Assembly: GCF_006716085.1 (NCBI RefSeq)
Contig: NZ_VFON01000001.1
Location: 1,364,001 to 1,428,000, forward strand
Length of the DNA: 64,000 bases
Source: Leucobacter komagatae
GTDB lineage: Bacteria; Actinomycetota; Actinomycetes; Actinomycetales; Microbacteriaceae
Reading direction: 5' to 3'
The position numbers were made by a program, and so were the translations under genes. The notes beneath the pieces were generated by a model that saw only the letters and a program-made list of their open reading frames with translations, was not told the DNA's origin and ran no database searches. This document shows, piece after piece, positions 29,412-37,708 of the stretch; positions within the stretch are counted from its first letter, which is position 1, and each line of letters begins with the position of its first letter.

Positions 29412-29870
29412 CTAGGCGGATGGTTCCGGCTGAAGCAGCTTTCTTGCGACCTCGGTGACGGTGCCAATCTCGTCGGGTCGAAGCCCTGCCGTCGCGCGTT
29501 CGACCATGCGAATCCCGTAGAGCACGAGGCCGTCGTACGCCGTTTGCCCGGACTCGGAGAGTTCGATGAGCGCGGAGCGCGCGTCAGTGCGACTCGGCGT
29601 CCGGTCGATGAGGCCCGCGGTCGCGAGCCTGCTCAGTGTCTTGCTCATCGTTGGCCGGCTCAGCCGGAGCTCCGCGGCGAGCGCCGCTGGCTGCACGCCT
29701 GCGCGGTGCTGCCCGATGACGTAGAGCGCGCGCACGTCGCCCTCGGCGATGTCGAGATTGATCGCTGCCGCGATACTGCCCTGGGTCACCGCCGCCGTCC
29801 AGTTTGAAATCAGACCGACGACGGCAGTGAGCAGGTCGGCGGCGGTTGTCTCACTGGGTCTGGCTGGCAT
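29412..29870 (-). CDS. MarR family transcriptional regulator
   Basis: 152-residue winged-helix dimer: helices, then the DNA-binding region LAAELRLSRPTMSKTLSRLATAGLIDRTPSRTDARS with the wing Asp-Arg pattern, then C-terminal dimerisation helices. It is immediately preceded by a 17-base palindrome (29890-29906) suited to autoregulation, and lies upstream of an SDR it likely controls. Confidence 0.93.
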   Translation of the reverse strand: MPARPSETTAADLLTAVVGLISNWTAAVTQGSIAAAINLDIAEGDVRALYVIGQHRAGVQPAALAAELRLSRPTMSKTLSRLATAGLIDRTPSRTDARSALIELSESGQTAYDGLVLYGIRMVERATAGLRPDEIGTVTEVARKLLQPEPSA

Positions 29871-29889
29871 ACTCCCAGCCTACTCCTTT

Positions 29890-29906
29890 AGTTGCCATTG
29901 GCAACT
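29890..29906. promoter_or_regulatory. Palindromic operator for the MarR regulator
   Basis: AGTTGCCAtTGGCAACT is a perfect palindrome with 8-base arms, 20 bases upstream of the marR start. An additional AGTTGT half-site follows at 29907-29912. MarR dimers typically bind such 16-20 base palindromes over their own promoters. Confidence 0.7.
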
Positions 29907-29956
29907 AGTTGTGCGCTGCGTATCGCTCCCGGCGCAATCTCACAGCTTTCGAGCGG

Positions 29957-30640
29957 TCAGCCGCCAGCGGTCACGAGCCCCGACTCATAGGCGGCAATGA
30001 CCAGCTGCGTCCGGTCGCGCAGCCCGAGCTTGCTCAGCAGCCGGGAGACGTGGGTCTTCACGGTCTGCTCAGAGAGGAACAGCCGCTCCGCAACCTCGGC
30101 GTTCGTGTGCCCCGCCGCGATGAGCCGCATCACATCGAGTTCGCGCTCGGTGACCTGCGACAAGGTCGCGCTCTGCTTGCGCTCCGGCCTGGCCGCGTAG
30201 TCGGCGATGAGCCGCCGCGTCACCGACGGCGCGAGCAAGGCCTCGCCCGACGCGACGACGCGCACCGCGCCAACGAGATCCTCCGCGCTCGCGTCCTTGA
30301 GGAGAAACCCGCTCGCGCCCGCCCGCAGCGCCGAGAACACGTACTCGTCGGCATCGAACGTCGTGAGCATAATGACCCGCGGGTGGTCGTCGCCCGGCCT
30401 GCCAAGCAGCGCACGGGTCGCGTCGAGGCCGTTCATCCGCGGCATACGAATGTCCATCAGGATCACGTCCGGGCGCGCGCGGCGCGCAAGCTCAAGCACC
30501 TCATCGCCGTCCGCGGCATCCCCGACCACGGTGATGTCGGGCTGGGCGCCGAGCAGCGCGCCGAAGCCCTGCCGCACCATCGCCTGGTCGTCGACGATCG
30601 CGACACGAATGGGAGAGGTCTCGGGGGCGCTCATGGTCAT
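29957..30640 (-). CDS. NarL/FixJ family response regulator
   Basis: 227 residues with a receiver domain (acidic pocket VDD near 16-18, phosphoacceptor Asp63 in LMDIRMPR, LTTFD and LKDAS) and a LuxR-type HTH (VTERELDVMRLIAAGHTNAEV, then LSEQTVKTHVSRLLSKL). It starts at ATG 30640 (or 30634). A TATGAT hexamer lies 6 bases before the first ATG with no ribosome-binding site, so translation is probably leaderless. It is divergent from a histidine kinase 217 bases away, its presumed partner. Confidence 0.93.
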   Translation of the reverse strand: MTMSAPETSPIRVAIVDDQAMVRQGFGALLGAQPDITVVGDAADGDEVLELARRARPDVILMDIRMPRMNGLDATRALLGRPGDDHPRVIMLTTFDADEYVFSALRAGASGFLLKDASAEDLVGAVRVVASGEALLAPSVTRRLIADYAARPERKQSATLSQVTERELDVMRLIAAGHTNAEVAERLFLSEQTVKTHVSRLLSKLGLRDRTQLVIAAYESGLVTAGG

Positions 30641-30646
30641 GGGACG

Positions 30647-30652
30647 ATCATA
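30647..30652 (-). promoter_or_regulatory. -10 element of a leaderless promoter for the response regulator
   Basis: TATGAT followed by CGTCCC and then ATG on the minus strand. The spacing puts the transcription start at or next to the start codon. The -35 region is weak. Confidence 0.5.
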
Positions 30653-30857
30653 AACGGGCAGGATCGCAAAGCGCCCACCCACCCCGAGTTCTCGGGCACG
30701 TTCGCTCTCACGGGGGAACGGCCCGGGGCCGACGTTCACCCCGCAGGGTGACGTGCGCGGCGGGTGCGGCGTTTTACAGTTGGCAGCACCGGCAGCACTC
30801 GTGCCGGAAGATCGGCCTCACCGGCCACGGGTCGGAAGAGAGACAGGGATACCCACC

Positions 30858-32796
30858 ATGGTGAATACAGCAGCACAGACGACAGTGCCATCGCGAGGAG
30901 GCAGGTGGTCAGAGCTCTTCAACCCAGCCCGAGTGATGCGCGACATCGGCTACGTGCTTCCCGGTTTCTTTGTCTCGCTGTTCGCGTTCTCGCTGCTCGT
31001 CCCCCTCGCATCCCTCGGCATCGCTACCCTCATCATTTGGCTCGGCGCGCTCCTACTCCCCGCTACGCTCCTGCTCGCGACGAAGTTCGCACACCTCTCC
31101 CGGAGCCGCGCCGCCTGGTGGGGCGAGAGCGTTCCGCCCCCCGGCTACCAGGTTGTCGGCGAAGGCGTGACCGGGTTCATGCGCATCATGGCGGACGGCC
31201 GCCGGTGGCTCGACCTCGCGTTCGAGACGCTCGTCGCGTTTCCGGCTCGCGCGATCACGTTCTCGATCGGGATCACCTGGCTGTCGGCCGCGCTCGGGGG
31301 GCACGACCTGGTTCATCTGGGCCCGGTTCCTTCCCGAAAACGACAGCGTCTTCCCCGGCAACATGCTTCTCGCCCTGTTCGGCGATGCACTGACCCCAGA
31401 GGTCGCCTACTCGCGCGCCGCTGAGGGCGTGACCTACACGGTCTTCGGCGTTGTTACGTTCCTACTGCTGCCCATCGTCATGCGTGCGCTTGCGGTGTTC
31501 GACATCGCCCTCACTCGCGCGGGCCTCGGCGGGAACGCGGCGGAGGCGCCGGCTGCCCCGACCGCCGCCAGCCCTAGCGACGGCATGTCGCTGGCCGAGG
31601 CGCTGCCGTTCGCGTCATTCACTGGCTGGTCATGGATCCTGATCGGCTTCGCCACCGTCGCGACGATCGCCGTGACTTGGCCCCTCCTTGTCACGCTCTA
31701 CGAGGTGCACCCTGCGATCGCGATGGTGCTCGCCGCCGCTGAGGCGGCCGCGGTTGCCCTCGCGCTGCGGCTCCCCGCCCTTGCGATCGCGCTTGGCACC
31801 GTCACGCCCGCCGCGACCACGCTCATCACCGCCGCGCCCATCGCCACTCCGTGGCCGTGGCCCGTCACCATGCTGATCGTGCAGGCGCTTCTCGCCTTCA
31901 TCATCGGGCTGCGGCACGACTGGCGGTGGGTACTCGCGGCGCTCGCGCTCCCGCAGCTCGCCGTCATCGCGGCCGTCGCGTTCTCGGGGGCCGGGTTCAC
32001 TGGCGGCGCGATCACGAGCCTCGTCATCAGCAGTTCCGTGGCACTCGGTCTGGGGCTCTGCGGAATCGTCGCGCAGCGCCTGCTCGAGAACCGTGGGGCG
32101 CTTCGCGCCGAGCGCCAGCACAGCGCAGAGCTCGATGCGAAGCAGCGTGAGCTGTCCGAGCGCAATGTCGTCGCGCGCGAGCTGCACGACGTCGTCGCCC
32201 ACAGCATGTCGGTCGTGAGCATCCAGGCGAACACGGCGAAGTACCGCATCCCCGGGCTCGGTGACGAGGCGGAGGCCGAGTTCGAGGCGATCGCGCAGTC
32301 ATCGCGGCAGGCTCTCTCCGAGATGCGCGGGCTGCTCGCGACGCTCCGCGACAGCGACGGCACGGCCCCGCTCGCACCGCAGCCCACCCTCGCCGACCTG
32401 CCGGCGCTCATCCAGTCGAGCCGCAACTCGGGTGCCGAGATCAATTACCGCACAGCGGGTGACGCTCCCGCCGAGAGCGTGCTGTCAGCGACGGGGCTCA
32501 CCGTGTATCGCGTCGTTCAGGAGAGCCTCGCGAACGCGATGCGGCACGCCCCCGGCGCCGCGATCGACGTGACGGTCACGCTCGGGGACGACACGATCAC
32601 CGTCGGCGTCGTCAACGGCCCCGCACCCCAGGAGGCGCCGCCTGCGCCGGGCTCGGGCCTCGGCCTCGCCGGGCTGCGGGAGCGCGTCACCGCGCTCGGC
32701 GGGTCGGTCACGGCCGGGCCGACGCCCGCTGCTGCCGGTGAGGGGTCAGGATCGGCCGGCGCTGGGTTCGCGGTGAGCGTCGAACTGCCCCGGTAG
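30858..32796 (+). pseudogene. Sensor histidine kinase broken by a +1 frameshift in a G6 run
   Basis: Two adjacent reading frames together encode one NarX/DesK-type kinase. The first (30858-31424) gives a membrane sensor domain up to WLSAALGG and then turns into Arg-rich nonsense. The second, readable from the frameshift (its first ATG is at 31363), continues with TTWFIWARFLPEN, more transmembrane segments, the dimerisation box VARELHDVVAHSMSVVSIQA (probable phospho-His) and an ATPase domain with VYRVVQESLANAMRHA and GSGLGLAGLRERV. Removing one G from the run at 31296-31301 restores a continuous frame of about 645 codons. This could be sequencing error, phase variation or real decay. The start has AGGGA upstream. 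Confidence 0.85.
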
Positions 32797-32836
32797 CCCG
32801 CGCTCGGCGCGTCCCGGCAGCGAGCCGCGCGTCTCC

Positions 32837-32874
32837 GCACCTCCTCGCAGCGTTAGAGCTCTGCGAGGAGGTGC
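32837..32874. terminator. Hairpin overlapping the end of the homoserine-dehydrogenase-like gene
   Basis: Perfect 14-base arms GCACCTCCTCGCAG (32837-32850) and its complement (32861-32874) around a 10-base loop that contains the stop codon of the minus-strand gene. It lies between convergent genes and can act in both directions. Confidence 0.75.
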
Positions 32875-33860
32875 TCGACGTCCTTGAGCACCGCGGCGAC
32901 CGTCGCCTCTGGCGTCGAAGCGCCACCGACCAGGGTGTAGTCGCCGAAGCCTTCGGCCGAGACCATGAGCGCTTTCGTGCTCCCCGTCGCTGACGCGAAC
33001 GGGTGCTCGCGCGGGTACGCCCGCACCTCGACCCGCGCCTCGTAACCGGTCGCCGTCCGTTCGAGCACGCCGACGAGCGCGGGCTTCTCCCCCGCCTCGC
33101 GCCAGGCGGCCACCCGCGCGCCGGTGACCTCGAGCACGCTTTCCCGTGTGATCCCGCGAAATGGCAGCCACTCGCCGAGCGCAAGCCCCGCGATGACAAC
33201 GAGCTTCGCCGCCGTGTCGCTGCCGTCGAGGTCGAAGGTGGGGTCTGGCTCCGCGATCCCGCGCGAGATCGCTTCGGCGACGGCGGCGTCGAGCGAGGAT
33301 CCTTGCCGGGTGACCGCGTCGAGCACGAACGAGGTTGTGCCCGTGAGCGCGGCTTCCACGCGCGTGACACTCGCGCCCGCCAGGTTGTGTCTGAGGAAGT
33401 CGACGGCGGGCAGCGCCGCCGAGCTCGCCCCGCTCGCGTGCACCCGGCTGCTGCTCGCGCTCGCGAGGCCGAGCAACCTGGCGCCGTGCAGGGCGAGGGC
33501 GCTCTTTGAGACCATGATCGCGTGGATGCCGCGCGGCAGCGCCCACTCAAGGTGCGCGAGCCCCGGGCCGCCTGTCTCGTAATCGTTCGGCCCGGCGTCG
33601 ATGATGACATCGGGTGCCGCTTCTGCGAGGAACGCGGCCCCGGTGAGCCCCAGCGCCCACGAGGCGCGATCCTCGAACTCGCCCACCGCGATCCCGCCCG
33701 ATCCGACGATGCCCGCGCGGCTCCCCGCCGCGCCGACGAGACGAAGGTCGACCCCGAAGCGTTCCGCATAGCGAACGCGCCGCGCGAGCAGCGCCACCGC
33801 GACGCGAGATCCGATCCCGCCACTCCCGGTGAGCGCTACCCGCACGACGCGCAGGGTCAT
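32853..33860 (-). CDS. Homoserine dehydrogenase-like NAD(P)-binding protein
   Basis: 335 residues with an N-terminal Rossmann fold (VALTGSGGIGSRVAVALL), VIIDAGPNDYE, the HIA/VSKSALALHG region like the VVTANKALLA of homoserine dehydrogenases, GTTSFVLDAV and EAISRGIAEPDPTFDLDGSDTAAKLVV, which is the core homoserine dehydrogenase motif. It lacks a C-terminal ACT domain and is shorter than the canonical actinobacterial Hom (about 430), so it may be a paralogue acting on another substrate. It lies 13 bases downstream of prs. Confidence 0.85.
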   Translation of the reverse strand: MTLRVVRVALTGSGGIGSRVAVALLARRVRYAERFGVDLRLVGAAGSRAGIVGSGGIAVGEFEDRASWALGLTGAAFLAEAAPDVIIDAGPNDYETGGPGLAHLEWALPRGIHAIMVSKSALALHGARLLGLASASSSRVHASGASSAALPAVDFLRHNLAGASVTRVEAALTGTTSFVLDAVTRQGSSLDAAVAEAISRGIAEPDPTFDLDGSDTAAKLVVIAGLALGEWLPFRGITRESVLEVTGARVAAWREAGEKPALVGVLERTATGYEARVEVRAYPREHPFASATGSTKALMVSAEGFGDYTLVGGASTPEATVAAVLKDVEHLLAEL

Positions 33861-33873
33861 GGTTGGCGCCTGG

Positions 33874-34851
33874 TTAGGCCGCGCCCTCGAACATCGAGGT
33901 CACGGAGCCATCCTCGAACACCTCGTGGATCGCCTTCGCGAGCAGCGGGGCGATCGACAGCACGGTGAGCTTCTCGAAGCGCTTCTCCTCGGGCACCGGC
34001 AGGGTGTCCATGACGACGACCTGGTCGATGAAATCCTGCGAGAGGTACTCGACGGCCTTGCCCGAGAAGATCGCGTGCGTCGCGGCGATCGTGACGCCGC
34101 GGGCGCCGGCCTGCTTGAGCGCCTCGGCGGCCTTCGAGATCGTGCCGCCCGTGTCGATCATGTCGTCGACCATGAGGCACCAGCGATCCTTCACGTCACC
34201 GACGATGCCGTGCACCGAGGCCTGGTTCGCAACCGAGGGGTCGCGGCGCTTGTGGATGATCGCGAGCGGCGCACCGAGGCGGTCGCTCCAGACGTCGGCG
34301 ACGCGAACGCGGCCCATGTCGGGCGAGACAACAGTGAGGTCGTCGCGGTTGAGGTTCTTCTCGAAGTGCTCGAGCAGCACGGGCATCGCGAACAGGTGGT
34401 CGAGCGGGCCGTCGAAGAAGCCCTGGATCTGCGGCGCGTGCAGGTCGACCGACATGATGCGGTCAGCGCCCGCGGTCTTGAAGAGGTCGGCGATGAGGCG
34501 CGCCGAGATGGGCTCGCGGCCGCGGCCCTTCTTGTCTTGACGCGAGTACGGGTAGAACGGCGCGACGACCGTGATGCGCTTCGCCGAGGCGCGCTTCAGC
34601 GCGTCAACCATGATGAGCTGCTCCATGAGCCACTCGTTGATCGGGTCGGTGTGCGACTGGATCACGAACGCATCCGAGCCGCGGACACTCTCGTCGAAGC
34701 GGGCGTAGAGCTCACCGTTCGCGAAGGTTCGGGCATCAGTGGGAACGAGTTCAGCGCCGAGTTCAGCGGCAACTTGCTCGGCGAGCTCGGGGTACGCTCG
34801 GCCGGTAATGAGAACGAGCTTCTTCTGCCCGGTCATCTCGATTTTGCTCAT
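33874..34851 (-). CDS. prs: Ribose-phosphate pyrophosphokinase
   Basis: 325-residue PRPP synthetase (class I): LVLITGRAYPELAEQVAAEL, the flexible-loop YSRQDKKGRGREPISARL, the VDLHAPQIQGFFDGPLDHL segment, and the PRPP-binding MVDDMIDTGGTISKAA. It supplies PRPP for nucleotide, His and Trp synthesis. It lies 28 bases downstream of glmU, the widely conserved glmU-prs arrangement. Confidence 0.97.
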   Translation of the reverse strand: MSKIEMTGQKKLVLITGRAYPELAEQVAAELGAELVPTDARTFANGELYARFDESVRGSDAFVIQSHTDPINEWLMEQLIMVDALKRASAKRITVVAPFYPYSRQDKKGRGREPISARLIADLFKTAGADRIMSVDLHAPQIQGFFDGPLDHLFAMPVLLEHFEKNLNRDDLTVVSPDMGRVRVADVWSDRLGAPLAIIHKRRDPSVANQASVHGIVGDVKDRWCLMVDDMIDTGGTISKAAEALKQAGARGVTIAATHAIFSGKAVEYLSQDFIDQVVVMDTLPVPEEKRFEKLTVLSIAPLLAKAIHEVFEDGSVTSMFEGAA

Positions 34852-34879
34852 CAGTGCTTTCCCACTTGCCCTTCGGTGT

Positions 34880-36349
34880 CTACAGTGTGTGAGGTGTGTC
34901 GTTGAGTGAGTCTGTAGCGGCCTCGGGGCTCGCGGCCCGCTCGGCGGCGGCAGCGGAGGTAGTCCCGGGGCGGTTCGCAGCGACCCAGCCCTCCAGATTC
35001 CGCTGAGGGGCGACGGTCATCGCGAGCGCACCGGCGGGCACGGGCTTGCGCACGATTGTCCCCGCCGCGGTGTACGTTCCGTCTTCAATGGTAACCGGTG
35101 CGATGAGCACGTTTTTCGAGCCGATTCGAACGGCGTCACCGATAACTGTCTGGTGCTTGTTCACGCCGTCGTAGTTCGCGACGATCGTGCCCGCGCCGAT
35201 GTTCGAGCCGGTGCCGATCGTGACGTCACCGACGTAGCTCAGGTGAGGCACCTTCGAGCCCTCGCCGATCTGCGCGTTCTTCGCTTCGACGAACGCCCCG
35301 ATCTTGCCGCCCTCGCCGAGCTCGGTGCCCGGGCGAATGTAAGCGAACGGGCCAACCTCTGCGCCTGCGAGGAACGCGGCGAGCGTCGCCTCCGAACGGC
35401 GAACGCGCACGCCCTCGCCGACCTCGCAATCGGTCAGCGTCGTATCGGGGCCGATGATGGCGCCCGTCGCGATCGAGGTCGCGCCGTGCAGGAACGTGCC
35501 GGGGAGGATCTCGACATCCTGCTCGATGGAGACGTCGGCGTCGATCCACGTCGTCGCCGGGTCAACGATCGTGACACCGTTCCGCTGGTGCTCGCGGATG
35601 ATGCGGGCGTTGAGCTCGCGGCCCGCATCAGCGAGCTGAGCTCGATCGTTCACGCCGGCGACGACCCAGGGATCATTCGTCGCGACGGCTTCGACGCCGC
35701 CGCCCTTCGCGAGGATCCGCGCCGCCGCGTCCGTCAGGTACTTCTCGCCCTGCGCATTGTTCGTGTCGATCTCGCCGAGTGCCTGCGTGAGCGCGCGGTG
35801 CGCGAACACGTAGATGCCGCCGTTGATCTCGGTGATCCGGCGCTGTTCGTCGGTCGCGTCCTTCTCCTCGACGATGCCCGTCATTCCGCCACTTGCGTCG
35901 CGGAGGATGCGGCCGAGTCCGGTCGGGTTCTCAAGCAGGGCCGACAGCAGGGTCATGTCACGGTGCTCCGCGAAGTGGCCGTCGAGCAGGCTCGTCACCG
36001 ACGGGCCGTCGACGAGCGGGGCGTCGCCCGAGAGCACGACGACGGAGCCGTCGAAGTCGGCGGGGAGCGCCGCGAGTGCGAGCTCGACAGCGCGGCCCGT
36101 GCCGGGCACCTCGTCTTGGTCGACGATGACCGTGTCGGGTGCGTGGTTCAGGATTGCCTCGGAGACGCGCTCACGCTCGTGCCGGACGACGGCAACGATC
36201 TGCTCGGGCGACAGGGCCGCTGCGGTGTCGAGCACGTGCTCGATGAGCGCGCGCCCGCCGATTCGGTGCAGCACCTTGGGGAGGGTCGACTTCATGCGGG
36301 TGCCCTGGCCGGCTGCCAGGATCACGACAGCAAGTGAGCGTTCTGTCAT
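34880..36349 (-). CDS. glmU: Bifunctional UDP-GlcNAc pyrophosphorylase / GlcN-1-P acetyltransferase
   Basis: 489 residues. The N-terminal uridyltransferase domain has ILAAGQGTRMKSTLPKVLH, the linker follows, and the C-terminal left-handed beta-helix acetyltransferase has hexapeptide repeats (GTFLHGATSIATGAIIGPDT) and the active-site AYIRPGTELGEGGKIGAFVE. It makes UDP-GlcNAc for peptidoglycan. In-frame sequence runs on to 36982, but the ATG at 36349 matches the family start and has AAGGGA upstream. A Ser/Ala/Glu-rich C-terminal tail is typical of actinobacterial GlmU. Confidence 0.97.
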   Translation of the reverse strand: MTERSLAVVILAAGQGTRMKSTLPKVLHRIGGRALIEHVLDTAAALSPEQIVAVVRHERERVSEAILNHAPDTVIVDQDEVPGTGRAVELALAALPADFDGSVVVLSGDAPLVDGPSVTSLLDGHFAEHRDMTLLSALLENPTGLGRILRDASGGMTGIVEEKDATDEQRRITEINGGIYVFAHRALTQALGEIDTNNAQGEKYLTDAAARILAKGGGVEAVATNDPWVVAGVNDRAQLADAGRELNARIIREHQRNGVTIVDPATTWIDADVSIEQDVEILPGTFLHGATSIATGAIIGPDTTLTDCEVGEGVRVRRSEATLAAFLAGAEVGPFAYIRPGTELGEGGKIGAFVEAKNAQIGEGSKVPHLSYVGDVTIGTGSNIGAGTIVANYDGVNKHQTVIGDAVRIGSKNVLIAPVTIEDGTYTAAGTIVRKPVPAGALAMTVAPQRNLEGWVAANRPGTTSAAAAERAASPEAATDSLNDTPHTL

Positions 36350-36444
36350 GTCGGGTGTCCCTTTCTCGTTCGCGAGGGCGTGAGCACTGCGCGGAACTGC
36401 GCCGAAACCGACGCGCAGCGGTGAGGTCCCCTCACCCGCCGCCG

Positions 36445-36516
36445 CTCCGCCCCTAGGATTCGAACCTAGACTTAACAGCTCCAAAGGCTGTCGTGCTGCC
36501 ATTACACCAAGGCGGA
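36445..36516 (-). tRNA. tRNA-Gln (anticodon TTG)
   Basis: 72-nucleotide cloverleaf on the minus strand: acceptor TCCGCCT paired with GGGCGGA, D-arm TGGTGTAATGGCAGCA, anticodon stem ACAGC/GCTGT around CTTTGGA (anticodon TTG), T-arm CTAGGTTCGAATCCTAG, discriminator G. CCA is not encoded. A short GTGAGG/CCTCAC hairpin (36421-36435) follows. Confidence 0.95.
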
Positions 36517-36644
36517 CCGTACCGAAACCGGCACAGATATAGTCTGCCAGACGTCGCGGGCACTTTCGCACCTCTCGGGCAGAACGGGGCCAACTCCGGC
36601 GGGTTCGCGGGGAAAAAAGATGCTGCACCCGAGATAATGGGCAG

Positions 36645-37193
36645 ATGGAAGACCGCACCCCAGACTCGACCGACGAGGTTGACGGGATCATCGCGTCGTG
36701 GAGCGCAGCACGCCCCGACCTCGATTTTGCGCCGCTCACCGTGTTCTCCAGGCTGTCGCGCATCGCCAAGCACCTCGACCGGGCGCGGTCGCACGCGTTC
36801 GAGCGCTCGGGCCTTGCATCGTGGGAATTTGATGTGCTCGCGGTGCTCAGGCGTGGCGGCGCGCCGTACCGGCAGAGCCCGAAGGTGCTGGTGCAGCAGA
36901 CGATGGTTTCGAGCGGCACGATGACGAACCGCATTGACAGGCTAGTGGAGCGCGACCTCGTGCGCAGGCTCACCGACCCCAACGATGGGCGCGGCGTGCT
37001 CGTCGAGATGACGCCGCGCGGTCAGACTCTCGTCGACGCCGCAATGACCAGGCTCACCGACAGCGAGGAGCGGCTGCTCGGGGCGATGAACCGGCCCGAG
37101 CGCGAGCGACTCGCGGTGCTGCTGCGGAAGCTTGCGCGCAGCGTTGATCGCTACGAACCGGTCTCGGAGGCGTCAGACGACCCGGTCGCCTGA
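36645..37193 (+). CDS. MarR family transcriptional regulator
   Basis: 182 residues with a MarR winged helix: FTVFSRLSRIAKHLDRA-like dimer helix, SGLASWEFDVLAVLRR, the recognition region MVSSGTMTNRIDRLVERDLVRR and the wing DPNDGRGVLVEMTPRG. It is divergent from the tRNA/glmU block and convergent with the amidase, so no obvious target is adjacent. Downstream lies a 515-base gap full of repeats. Confidence 0.93.
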   Translation: MEDRTPDSTDEVDGIIASWSAARPDLDFAPLTVFSRLSRIAKHLDRARSHAFERSGLASWEFDVLAVLRRGGAPYRQSPKVLVQQTMVSSGTMTNRIDRLVERDLVRRLTDPNDGRGVLVEMTPRGQTLVDAAMTRLTDSEERLLGAMNRPERERLAVLLRKLARSVDRYEPVSEASDDPVA

Positions 37194-37251
37194 CAATTTT
37201 TTTGGGGGGGCTCGTGCCCGCCGGCCGCCGGCCCGCCCGTTGGCCCGACCC

Positions 37252-37329
37252 TTGCCCGCCGGCCTGCCCTAACCGCCCACGCCGGCCTGCCCTTTGCCCG
37301 CCGGCCTGCCCAAACCGCCCACGCCGGCC
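37252..37329. repeat. 42-bp tandem repeat, about 1.9 units
   Basis: The units 37252-37293 and 37294-37329 both begin TTGCCCGCCGGCCTGCCC and differ at one base in the aligned part. They lie just after the MarR gene and before the first nested palindrome. No protein family is evident in any frame. Confidence 0.8.
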
Positions 37330-37344
37330 GCACCACCAAAACAA

Positions 37345-37406
37345 CCCAAATTATCTGCTACGTCCCAAATGCCCGGGGTATTTGAGGTCGACCAGATTAT
37401 TTGAGG
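37345..37406. repeat. Nested palindromic intergenic element, copy B
   Basis: Outer arms CCCAAATTATCTG (37345-37357) and CAGATTATTTGAGG (37393-37406) enclose an inner palindrome CCCAAATG (37364-37371) / ATTTGAGG (37380-37387). A G-rich 30-base tandem repeat (GAGCGCGGGCACTGCGGACG type, about 37415-37475) follows on the right. Confidence 0.85.
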
Positions 37407-37578
37407 CGCACTGGGCGGGGAGCGCGGGCACTGCGGACGCAGGCACTGAGAGCGCGGGCACTGCGGACGCGGGCAGTCAGCACCTGGCAAGACTGTACTG
37501 AATCCTGACAGGTGCCGACCCCAACGCCTGCTCGCACACATCATTCCCGCCCACAACCGCTTTCCCCAGCCATTCCGG

Positions 37579-37640
37579 CCCAAATAATCTGTTGCTCCCC
37601 AAATCTTCGGGGTATTTGAGGTCCAACAGATTATTCGAGG
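37579..37640. repeat. Nested palindromic intergenic element, copy C
   Basis: Outer arms CCCAAATAATCTGTTG (37579-37594) and CAACAGATTATTCGAGG (37624-37640) enclose the inner CCCCAAAT (37597-37604) / ATTTGAGG (37614-37621). It is followed directly by the G-rich microsatellite at 37641. The same 62-base length as copy B, 234 bases to its left. Confidence 0.85.
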
Positions 37641-37705
37641 TGGGGTGGGCTGGGGTGGGCTGGGGTGGGCTGGGGTGGGGTGGGCTGGGGTGGGCTGGGG
37701 TGGGC
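37641..37705 (+). repeat. TGGGGTGGGC decanucleotide microsatellite
   Basis: Six to seven imperfect copies of TGGGGTGGGC running up to 3 bases before the amidase stop codon. The + strand has many G3-G4 runs with 1-2 base spacers and can form G-quadruplexes; on the amidase transcript the region is C-rich. Confidence 0.85.
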
Positions 37706-37708
37706 CGA

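Noticed and set aside
30753..31424. Independent 190-codon membrane protein upstream of the histidine kinase
   Set aside because: Its sequence is the N-terminal sensor half of the kinase up to the G6 run, then Arg-rich out-of-frame residues, so it is better described as part of a frameshifted kinase gene.
34880..36982. 700-codon version of glmU starting far upstream
   Set aside because: The extra 200 codons run through the tRNA-Gln gene and have no GlmU similarity; the conserved start MTERSLAVVILAAGQG is at 36349.
37252..37475. Possible CRISPR array in the repeat-rich gap
   Set aside because: Units are directly tandem without unique spacers of constant size, units differ in length (42, 30, 10), and no cas genes are nearby.
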